Assembly (NCBI GenBank): GCA_019245115.1
Contig: JAFARZ010000287.1
Span: 1-64,000 of the forward strand
Reading direction: 5' to 3'
Source of the DNA: Streptosporangiaceae bacterium
GTDB taxonomy: Bacteria > Actinomycetota > Actinomycetes > Streptosporangiales > Streptosporangiaceae
Length of the DNA: 64,000 nucleotides
Part shown: in pieces, positions 1 through 6,290 of the stretch
Layout: each line of letters opens with the position of its first letter
Numbering within the stretch: the stretch's first letter is position 1
The notes under the pieces: generated by a model
Database searches by the model: none
Seen by the model: the letters and a program-made list of their open reading frames with translations, nothing else
What the model was told of the DNA's origin: nothing
Position numbers and translations under genes: made by a program

Positions 1-1
1 G

Positions 2-232
2 ACCAGCCAGGAAACCAGCAGCTACATCAGCCACCACCTCAAACTCGCCGGCCGGTCAGACCCCCTTTTCAGCGACGACTCAGCAGCACTCATCCACACC
101 ACCTCCCGCGGCTACCCCCGCGCGGTCAACAACCTGGCCATCCAGGCCCTCGTCGCCACCTACGCCGCCGGCAAATCCATCGTCGACGAGCAAGCCACCC
201 GATCCGCCATCACCGAAGTCACCGACACCTAA
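2..232 (+). CDS. ExeA/TniB-like AAA ATPase of an insertion sequence, C-terminal fragment (cut by window edge)
   Basis: The window opens inside this reading frame; 76 residues remain, ending at TAA 230-232. The residues include SSYISHHLKLAGRSDPLFS, then SRGYPRAVNNLAIQALVA and a short tail. This matches the C-terminal lid region of the ExeA-type AAA ATPases that accompany DDE transposases in actinobacterial insertion sequences; the GYPRAVNN stretch is the sensor-2-like segment. The Walker motifs and any transposase lie upstream, outside the window. A strong terminator follows 40 bp after the stop. Family assignment is by recognition of the conserved C-terminal pattern only, so an unrelated AAA protein cannot be fully excluded. 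Confidence 0.7.
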   Translation, partial: TSQETSSYISHHLKLAGRSDPLFSDDSAALIHTTSRGYPRAVNNLAIQALVATYAAGKSIVDEQATRSAITEVTDT

Positions 233-271
233 CCCGGCACCTCACCCACAACCACGAGCACCCACACCACC

Positions 272-304
272 AAAGCCCCGCAGCCGCCCTGGCTGCGGGG
301 CTTT
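272..304 (+). terminator. Rho-independent-type terminator after the IS ATPase
   Basis: AAAGCCCCGCAGCC (272-285) and GGCTGCGGGGCTTT (291-304) form a perfect 14-bp stem with a 5-base loop. It lies 40 bp after the ATPase stop codon and ends in CTTT, so it most likely ends the insertion-sequence transcript. Confidence 0.85.
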
Positions 305-555
305 CCCGCACCCCCACGTCGGCATCGTGAACGCCGCCTGCGTGGTGATCTTCAGCGCCGGGCAACAGCTGGCTAGCGAACTGTGCCGTCTCTTTCAGCC
401 TGGTCCGCCGCGGCCGGATCGCGCGTTTGCCTCATTGAAGCTGGTCCGTGAACGTTACCTGGTGCCCGGGCCCATGCCGGGCGGCCTTCGGCTGCGAGTT
501 CCGGGAACGCAAACTCATTAGACATTGCCCGCCTCTTGCGGGAATCGTCGGCGGC
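305..555. other. intergenic stretch before the methyltransferase
   Basis: About 250 bases between the terminator and the methyltransferase start. An open frame runs through the second half in phase with the methyltransferase, but its residues (start 448) do not resemble the family's N-terminus. I see no convincing promoter or repeat here. Confidence 0.4.
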
Positions 556-1362
556 ATGCGACAAGAGGAGATCTGGGACGCCGATGCCGCCGAGGGATAT
601 GACACGCCCGGCACTGGCATGTTCGCGCCTGAAGTGCTGGGGCCGACAGTGGACCGCCTCGCCGGGCTCGCCGATGGCGGGCGGGCGCTTGAGTTCGCCA
701 TCGGGACCGGCCGGGTGGCCATCCCGCTCGCCGAGCGCGGGGTCCCCGTCACCGGCATCGAACTGTCCCAGCCGATGATCGGCCGGCTGCGCGCGAAGGC
801 AGACGCCGCGGCGATCCCGGTGATCGCCGGAGACATGGCAACCGCCCGCGCCCCCGGCCAGTACACGCTCGTCTACCTCGTGTACAACACGATTTCCTGC
901 CTGCTCACCCAGGCCGGGCAGGTCGCCTGCTTCCGCAATGCCGCCCGCCACCTCACACCGGGAGGCCGGTTCGTAATCGAGCTGTGGGTGCCCGAGCTGC
1001 GCAAACTCCCGCCAGGCCAGCAGGCCGTGGTCTGGCAGTCCGGTCCCGGCTACATCGGCCTGGACACCTACGACGTGCTGCGCCAGCACGTCGTCTCTCA
1101 CCACTTCTGGTTCGATGAGAGCAAGAACGCCCGGCTGTTCCGCAGCCCGCACCGCTACATCTGGCCCGCTGAGCTCGACCTCATGGCCCAACTGGCCGGC
1201 TTCGAGCTGGAAACCAGGCACGCGGACTGGCTCGGCGCCGAATTCACCGCCGGGTCACGTTCCCATGTCTCGGTTTACCGCATCCCACCCGACCGCCCAA
1301 CCCCGGCAGCCGGACAGGACCACCGCCACCGCAGCCATATCAGTCCGCACTCAAAGGGCTGA
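556..1362 (+). CDS. class I SAM-dependent methyltransferase
   Basis: 268 residues from ATG 556. A start at 448 is possible, but its extra 36 residues look non-coding and the family pattern begins with EEIWDADAAEGYD. The SAM-binding Rossmann motif I is ALEFAIGTGRVAIPLAERG (about residues 42-60), followed by the acidic strand-2 end GIELS and the motif GDMATA. The distal YIWPAELDLMAQLAGF is typical of the small-molecule methyltransferase subfamily that also contains the gene at 9539-10276; the two align along their whole length. The substrate cannot be read from sequence. The gene stands alone between an IS remnant and a repeat-rich gap. Confidence 0.88.
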   Translation: MRQEEIWDADAAEGYDTPGTGMFAPEVLGPTVDRLAGLADGGRALEFAIGTGRVAIPLAERGVPVTGIELSQPMIGRLRAKADAAAIPVIAGDMATARAPGQYTLVYLVYNTISCLLTQAGQVACFRNAARHLTPGGRFVIELWVPELRKLPPGQQAVVWQSGPGYIGLDTYDVLRQHVVSHHFWFDESKNARLFRSPHRYIWPAELDLMAQLAGFELETRHADWLGAEFTAGSRSHVSVYRIPPDRPTPAAGQDHRHRSHISPHSKG

Positions 1363-1410
1363 ACGTTTACCCTGCGGTCACTCTGGCACCGTTAGTTAAC
1401 ACAACATGTG

Positions 1411-1480
1411 TCTTGGTGTAGCGTAGCGGCAATTTCGTCAGCGAAATGCTCCGTTTTGCGGCGTGGGTGCTACACCAAGA
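1411..1480. repeat. nested inverted repeat (70 bp) downstream of the methyltransferase
   Basis: TCTTGGTGTAGC (1411-1422) is the exact reverse complement of GCTACACCAAGA (1469-1480). Inside lies a second hairpin, ATTTCG-TCAG-CGAAAT (1432-1447). The arms are too far apart for a simple terminator and there is no T run. It looks like a structured element or a small miniature inverted-repeat insertion. Confidence 0.7.
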
Positions 1481-1689
1481 CGGTTGTAGCGATATGACTG
1501 TAGTCCTATAAGCCAGCGGGATCGGAGCAGGCAGACGCCACGGGGCACCATTTCCGCGCGGCCTTTAGTCTCGAGCCATCCGCCGGATTCAGGTAGTGGC
1601 AGGACGAGTCGGCGCCGGGCTGAATTGGTCCCTGCGGGGCCTGTGCTGTGGGGTTGGTGCCGCTTACTCGTCCCGCGGCTTTGTCCGCC

Positions 1690-1870
1690 CGCCCCTGCCG
1701 GGAACTGTCGTGTTACGGCCTTTGTCGCGGACTGTGCCCATACGGCGCTGTCGTGGTGCGCCCTCTGTCGCGGACTGCTGTGTTACGGCCTTCGCGGTCC
1801 TTGTCGCGGACTGGGCCCCCTGCGGCCTTGTCGTGGTATGGCCTTGTCGCGGACTGCTTCGGTACGGCTA
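1690..1870. repeat. degenerate tandem repeat, 79-bp higher-order unit
   Basis: The word (T/C)TGTCGCGGACTG recurs at 1722, 1765, 1801 and 1844, spaced 43, 36 and 43 bases, so the array has a 79-bp unit made of two sub-units. Between them are variants of CTGTCGTGTTACGGCC. It fills the gap before the ArsR-like regulator. All three forward frames are open through it, but their translations are Arg/Cys-rich and look non-coding. Confidence 0.7.
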
Positions 1871-1949
1871 TGGTGCCCGCCTAGGCACGCCGGTCGGCGG
1901 GCGCACCGGTTGGCGCGGCGCGTGGCGTGACGCGAGGTCCGGGTACCGT

Positions 1950-2010
1950 CGGAAGAAATCTTCCGAGAAGTCTTGTGGAAATGACTATTTCGAGAGTAGT
2001 GTTTCGAAAC
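1950..2010. promoter_or_regulatory. candidate operator: two palindromes upstream of the ArsR-like gene
   Basis: CGGAAGAAATCTTCCG (1950-1965) is a palindrome with a 2-base centre, and GTTTCGAAAC (2001-2010) is a perfect 10-bp palindrome abutting the chosen start codon. Palindromes at a winged-helix regulator's own promoter suggest autoregulation. This is inferred from position and symmetry only. Confidence 0.45.
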
Positions 2011-2646
2011 ATGAGTTCCGAAGAGTTTCCCGCTGAGTCTGAGGGCGGTTCCGAGCCCCGCGTCCGGATTGACCTCACCGATCCCAAGGCGATGCGCGCT
2101 TTCGCCCATCCGGTGCGGATGGCCCTGCTCGAGCTCATCGAGGTGACCGGGACGCTGACCGCGACGCAGGCCAGCGAACTGCTGGGGGAGTCCCCGGCGA
2201 ACTGTGCCTTCCACCTGCGGACGCTGGGCAAGTACGGCTTCATCGCCGAGGCCGGCGGCGGGAAAGGCCGGGAGCGGCCGTGGAAGTGGGTGAACGCGGA
2301 AATCAACCTGGACTCCAGGCAGGAGAGCCGGAGCGCGGCCCTGGCCGCACGTACGACCCAGCAGATATGGTTCGACCGGGTCGTGCAGCGAGCGCGCCAG
2401 ATGATGGGCAGCGAAGAACGGCCCGAGGGATGGGGAGACGCCGCGCGGGCCTCCCGTACCGTCCAGTTTCTCACTCCGGCCGAGACGACTCAGCTCCTCG
2501 ACGACGTGCGGCAGTTGCTGCGCCGGTTTGTGGAGCGGCAGGACGACCCGGCCAAGCGTCCCGCGGACTCGCTCCCGGTCGAGATCTTGTACTTCGCGTA
2601 CCCGCTGGCCCATCTGGCCGACATGGCCGCCGACGAAGACGAATAG
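2011..2646 (+). CDS. ArsR-like winged-helix transcriptional regulator
   Basis: 211 residues from ATG 2011; ATG 1981 and 1927 are in-frame alternatives, but the residues before MSSEEFP look non-conserved and overlap the palindromes. The helix-turn-helix lies in the first third: DPKAMRAFAHPVRMALLEL, then TATQASELLGESPANCAFHLRTL, then a wing (GFIAEAGGGKGRERPWKW). The AFAHPVR signature and recognition helix are those of the ArsR/HTH_20 group that sense dissociation of a ligand or metal. No metal-binding cysteine cluster is visible, so a small-molecule or protein signal is likelier. The C-terminal half is helical and unassigned. A 36-bp repeat array and a conserved-looking small ORF follow. Confidence 0.8.
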   Translation: MSSEEFPAESEGGSEPRVRIDLTDPKAMRAFAHPVRMALLELIEVTGTLTATQASELLGESPANCAFHLRTLGKYGFIAEAGGGKGRERPWKWVNAEINLDSRQESRSAALAARTTQQIWFDRVVQRARQMMGSEERPEGWGDAARASRTVQFLTPAETTQLLDDVRQLLRRFVERQDDPAKRPADSLPVEILYFAYPLAHLADMAADEDE

Positions 2647-2651
2647 CCGAG

Positions 2652-2732
2652 GACCCCCGGCAGTGCCAGCCCGGGGGGCGACCCCCGGACCCCCGGCAGT
2701 GCCAGCCCGGGGGGCGACCCCCGGACCCCCGA
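2652..2732. repeat. 36-bp direct repeat, two full copies and a partial third
   Basis: Units begin with GACCCCCGGCAGTGCC at 2652 and 2688; a third copy starting at 2724 diverges after GACCCCCG. The array starts six bases after the stop codon of the ArsR-like gene. Its G- and C-rich blocks could fold, but no terminator T run follows. Confidence 0.8.
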
Positions 2733-2792
2733 GAATGTCAGACCCCCTCGCCATAATGAACGACCTGACCTGAACCGAAGGAGCCGTCAGCC

Positions 2793-2987
2793 ATGCACCC
2801 CTACATCACGATGAACCTCGTCCACCAGCAGCGCCAGGAGGCCATGCGACATGCCGCGGAGAGCCGTCGGGGGCCTGTCCGCCGCTTCCCGCGCTGGCAC
2901 CTGAGCTGGTCGCGGATGAACCTGGCGTCGGCCGGACAACGCGGTTCCGCGGTGATGATCATCATCACCGCGCACCGCCCCGCCTGA
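2793..2987 (+). CDS. small conserved-looking protein (64 aa) downstream of the regulator
   Basis: It begins MHPYITMNLVHQQRQEAMRHA and has a strong ribosome binding site, GAAGGAG at 2777-2783, nine bases before ATG 2793. Short proteins opening MHPY with a Gln/Arg/Ala helix are, from memory, common beside regulators in actinobacteria and have no assigned function. The rest is basic and Trp/Arg-rich (PRWHLSWSRM) with a hydrophobic MIIIT near the end. The good ribosome binding site, the N-terminal pattern and the lack of any competing frame support a real gene; the product's job is unknown. Confidence 0.6.
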   Translation: MHPYITMNLVHQQRQEAMRHAAESRRGPVRRFPRWHLSWSRMNLASAGQRGSAVMIIITAHRPA

Positions 2988-3108
2988 CCCGCACGTCCGG
3001 ATCAGGCTCCAGCGGATTCAGGCAGCAAGACCGCGCCCGGGGCACCGGCAGTCGCCCTCCGGTACCCCGGGCGCAAGCGTCCCGGCTATGAATCCGCGGA
3101 GCCGGAAC

Positions 3109-4602
3109 TCACACGGCCGCGTTCTTGTCCGACAGTACGGCCTCCGCCTCGGCCTCCAGGACGGCCTCGGGCTCCACGTCCAGCACCGCGTCCGGCATCC
3201 TGGCCCGCCGCCGCAGTCCGCTCAGCGCGACCAGCATCCCGATGCCCGCGATCACGGTGATCAGCACGAGCGCCGGGCGGTACGCGCTCAGCGTCGCCGC
3301 GGGGGAGATGATCTTGCTGGCGCCGCGCGCGTCCACGACCGCCGTCACGACGGCCAGCACGACCGCGCCGCCGACCTGGAACGAGGTCTGGAACAGGCTC
3401 GCCGCCAGGCCCTGCTCAGCGTCTGGCACCCCGGCGGTGGCCGCGACGCTGAGCGAGGAGAACCCGAGCCCGAACGCCAGGCCGATCAGCAGCACGGCCG
3501 GCAGCATCACCGACGGGTAGTCCGGCCGCACGCCGGCCCGCAGGAACACGGCGTACGCGACGACCAGGCAGACGAAGGCGACAGCGGCCAGCCGGATCGG
3601 CCCGAACCGGCCGATCAGCCCGCCCATCCGCAGCGACAGCACGGCGACGACGACGCCGGCCGGCAGGAACGCCAGCGCGGTGGACAGCGCCGACCAGTGA
3701 GCCAGCGTCTGGAGGTACTGAGTGATGAGGAACTGGAACGACACGTAGGTGCCGAACAGCGTGATGGCTCCCACGTTGGCCCGCCGCAGCGCCCCCGACC
3801 GGAAGATCGCGAATGGCACCAGCGGGTCCTTGCTGCGCGATTCGATCAGCCCGAACACGGCCAGCAGCACCGCCACGCCGGCGAACGAACCTATGGTGCG
3901 GGCCGAACCCCAGCCTGCCTGCTGCGCCTCGACGACGGTGTAGACCAGCAGCAGCATGGCGGCGGTGACCGTGGCCGCGCCCGGCAGGTCGAACCGCCGT
4001 CCGGCCCGGGACACGTTCTCTCCGCGAGGTATGAGCAGGATGGCGCCGATCAGGACGACCAGCGCGGCCGGGGCCGGGACCAGCAGGGTCCACCGCCAGC
4101 TCACCTCGGTGAGCAGCCCGGACAGCACGAGCCCGAGCGAGAAACCGCTCGCGCCGAATACCGTGTAGACGCTGAACGCGCGGTTGCGCATCGGCCCTTC
4201 GGGGAACGTGGTGGTCAGCAGCGACATGCTGGCCGGAGCGGTGAACGCGGCCGCGATTCCCTTGATGAACCGCGCTCCGATGAGCAGCGCCGGGCTGCTG
4301 ACCAGGCCGCCGGCCAGCGAGACGATCGCGAAGACCGCCAGCGCGATCAGGAACATCTTCCTGCGGCCGAGCAGGTCCGCGGCCCGCCCGCCGAGCAGCA
4401 GCAGGCCCCCGTAGCCGAGCACGTAACCGCTGACGATCCACTGGAGCGAGGCCGTGCTCAGTCCCAGCGCGGAGCGGATGGAGGGCAGCGCGACGCCGAC
4501 CATGGACACGTCGAGCGCGTCGAGGCACAGTGCGCCGCCCAGTACGAAGAGGATCCCCCATAGTTGCGGAGTCCAGGTTCTGGTCTCTGGTTCCGAAGTC
4601 AT
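3109..4602 (-). CDS. MFS multidrug-type efflux transporter (DHA2/EmrB-like)
   Basis: 497 residues from ATG 4602 (MTSEPETRTW); a longer start at 4638 would run into the operator region. About 14 hydrophobic segments are present. The loop between segments 2 and 3 carries GGRAADLLGRRKMFLIA, the major-facilitator motif A. The segment CLDALDVSMVGVALPSI is the D-x-x-V-V-N-like motif of drug/H+ antiporters. It should export hydrophobic toxins or antibiotics across the cytoplasmic membrane. The Glu/Ala-rich C-terminal tail (EPEAVLEAEAEAVL) is cytoplasmic. The gene diverges from a MarR regulator, a standard arrangement for an inducible efflux pump. Confidence 0.93.
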   Translation of the reverse strand: MTSEPETRTWTPQLWGILFVLGGALCLDALDVSMVGVALPSIRSALGLSTASLQWIVSGYVLGYGGLLLLGGRAADLLGRRKMFLIALAVFAIVSLAGGLVSSPALLIGARFIKGIAAAFTAPASMSLLTTTFPEGPMRNRAFSVYTVFGASGFSLGLVLSGLLTEVSWRWTLLVPAPAALVVLIGAILLIPRGENVSRAGRRFDLPGAATVTAAMLLLVYTVVEAQQAGWGSARTIGSFAGVAVLLAVFGLIESRSKDPLVPFAIFRSGALRRANVGAITLFGTYVSFQFLITQYLQTLAHWSALSTALAFLPAGVVVAVLSLRMGGLIGRFGPIRLAAVAFVCLVVAYAVFLRAGVRPDYPSVMLPAVLLIGLAFGLGFSSLSVAATAGVPDAEQGLAASLFQTSFQVGGAVVLAVVTAVVDARGASKIISPAATLSAYRPALVLITVIAGIGMLVALSGLRRRARMPDAVLDVEPEAVLEAEAEAVLSDKNAAV

Positions 4603-4620
4603 GAGTGAACTATATGTATG

Positions 4621-4659
4621 TGCAAGCACTAGATGCAAGCAAAATTAATGCATTTGCAT
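4621..4659. promoter_or_regulatory. candidate MarR operator between the divergent genes
   Basis: An AT-rich island holds TGCAAGCA (4621-4628), ATGCAAGC (4633-4640) and ATGCATTTGCAT (4648-4659), i.e. direct and inverted copies of TGCAA/TTGCA. MarR proteins bind such half-sites, and the position would let one dimer pair control both the exporter and the regulator. Confidence 0.65.
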
Positions 4660-4688
4660 TTATACGAACGACCTACTATGCTTCGCCC

Positions 4689-5087
4689 GTGAGCGTGCCT
4701 CAGGATTCAGTGGTGAGCGCATGGCGTGAGATCGCCGCTTGTCACGCCGTCACGTGCGCGGCCCTGGAGCGTGAACTCGGCGAGCGTCATGGGCTGGGGG
4801 TGAGCGACTTCGAGGTGCTGGCCCGGCTCGCGGAAGCCGACGAGCACAAGTTCCGCGCCCAGGACCTGGCCGAGGCCGTCCATCTCAGCCAGAGCGCACT
4901 GTCCCGGCTGGTGGACCGGCTCGCGCGGCACGGCCTGGTGGAGCGTTACACCTGCGACATGGATCGCCGCGGCATCTTTGTCCAGCTGACCGCGGCCGGC
5001 CAGCAACGGTACGACGAAGCCGCCCCCACCCACCGGGAGATCCTGAGCCGCACCGTCCCGCCCACCATGATCGACCACTCAGGCTGA
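4689..5087 (+). CDS. MarR-family transcriptional regulator
   Basis: 132 residues from GTG 4689 (MSVPQDSVVSAWREI). An upstream in-frame ATG at 4605 would translate the operator itself. The winged helix-turn-helix is clear: FEVLARLAEADEHKFRAQDLAEAVHLSQSALSRLVDRLARHGLVERYTCDMDRRGIFVQLTAAG (split here by domain: helix 2-3 with recognition helix QSALSRLVDRL, then the DRRG wing). It likely represses the divergent MFS exporter and itself, and is released by the exported compound. The C-terminus is shorter than usual, ending PTMIDHSG. Confidence 0.9.
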   Translation: MSVPQDSVVSAWREIAACHAVTCAALERELGERHGLGVSDFEVLARLAEADEHKFRAQDLAEAVHLSQSALSRLVDRLARHGLVERYTCDMDRRGIFVQLTAAGQQRYDEAAPTHREILSRTVPPTMIDHSG

Positions 5088-5108
5088 CCAGCGGTCCAGT
5101 CCCGGGCC

Positions 5109-5507
5109 TCAGACCGGTATCTGCCGCCTGACATCGAGACCGCGTTCCCGCAAGGCTGCCTCGGCCCGGTAAATCTCGGCCAGCGGCACGGCGGTGTGGC
5201 TGGGAGTCACGGGCGGGGGAACCCCCAGCCGTTCGCAGGCGGTGGACAAGACATCCACGTAGGCTCCGCGCAGCGCGCGCAAGCGCGCCGCCTTGAACGG
5301 CGTCAGGAACATCTCGTTTTCCTCTGCCTCGAGCTTGCTATGCAGCCGGCACAAGTTTGCGCCAAGCAGTTCGATCGGCTCTTCCGGTACCGGCTCCGAC
5401 GAGCGGGTTCCCGCGAATTTCTGGTACAACCGGACGCCTCCCAGCACGGCCCAGCCGACGGCGGCGAGGGACATGAAGGTTCCGGTCCACGCGAACACCA
5501 GTCCCAT
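5109..5507 (-). CDS. conserved hypothetical protein with one N-terminal membrane segment
   Basis: 132 residues. Residues 5-25 (FAWTGTFMSLAAVGWAVLGGV) form a single hydrophobic helix; the rest is soluble and helical, with LHSKLEAEENEMFLTP and LSTACERLGVPPPV, ending ALRERGLDVRRQ. The pattern AYxDxLxxACxxLxVxPP followed by EIYRAEAALRERGLDVR recurs, from memory, in unnamed actinobacterial proteins. No enzyme motif is visible. It converges with the MarR gene, 21 bases apart. Confidence 0.65.
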   Translation of the reverse strand: MGLVFAWTGTFMSLAAVGWAVLGGVRLYQKFAGTRSSEPVPEEPIELLGANLCRLHSKLEAEENEMFLTPFKAARLRALRGAYVDVLSTACERLGVPPPVTPSHTAVPLAEIYRAEAALRERGLDVRRQIPV

Positions 5508-5575
5508 GGTTTATGCATACCCAGAACGCGTTGCCTATGCGTTCCCTGGTTACTGGGGTTTGGCGGTAGTGAGTG

Positions 5576-6204
5576 TCACGCGGGGTAGGCGGTGAACCAG
5601 GCGTGGTCGCCGGTCAGCCAGTCGCCGAACCGGAGGCCGGCCTCGGCCAGGTCGCTGGCGAGTTCCGCGCCGGCGATCTGATATGCCGTCCAGGCATGGG
5701 TCCAGACGTTGTCGGCGGCCTGGTACTCGACTTCGAGGCGCAGGCATGGCGCGTGACCAGTCCCGCCTCAGCGGACGCCTTGAACCACTCCGGCGGACTC
5801 TGCTGGAACACCGCGACGCCGTCGCCGTCGAGGTGATGCCGCACGGTGGCCAGGAACGCCCGCCGCGTCGCCGGGTCGGAGTTGATCATCGTGCTGGCCA
5901 GCAGGACCACATCGAAGGTCCGGTCCAGGCGCAGCGTCTCGATGGCGGACGCCATTACCGGCAGGTCCGGCACCCGGGCGAGCATGTCCGCCGAATCGTC
6001 GACGCCAAGGACCGGATGTCCCAGCGCGGCGAGCGGCCGCAGGATGCGGCCGGTGCCGCAACCAAGCTCCAGGATGGAAGCCGCCGCCGGCACGGCCGCG
6101 TGCACGATCTCCGGCTCGCCGAACGCCGGCAGCAGGGCGTAGAAATCGACCGCGCACCCGTCGTTGGTGATCGCACCGGGGCCGGTACCCACATGATCCT
6201 TCAC
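5576..6204 (-). pseudogene. SAM-dependent methyltransferase broken by a frameshift
   Basis: From ATG 6204 the frame encodes a normal methyltransferase: motif I ILELGCGTGRILRPLAALGH, strand-2 acid LGVDDS, and FDVVLLASTMIN. After GLVTRHA (near 5745) the original frame turns into a Ser/Pro/Arg-rich tail ending at 5614. Switching frame by one base restores a family-like C-terminus (CLRLEVEYQAADNVWTHAW, then GLRFGDWLTGDHAWFTAYPA) that stops at TGA 5576-5578. The change equals loss of one base. Either the gene is a recent pseudogene or there is a sequencing error. It is the third class I methyltransferase in the first 10 kb but belongs to a different subfamily from the other two. Confidence 0.75.
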
Positions 6205-6290
6205 ACAGGACTAACGGCGCTCCGGTCGCGGACGATTCCGTTACGGCCGACTGCCGGGTAGATGGAGCGCTTGGAAGTTTCTGTTAACGC

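Noticed and set aside
3088..4563. Long open frame antisense to the MFS transporter
   Set aside because: Its residues are Arg/Gln/Asp/His-rich low complexity, the usual shadow of a GC-rich coding strand, and the MFS frame has clear membrane helices.
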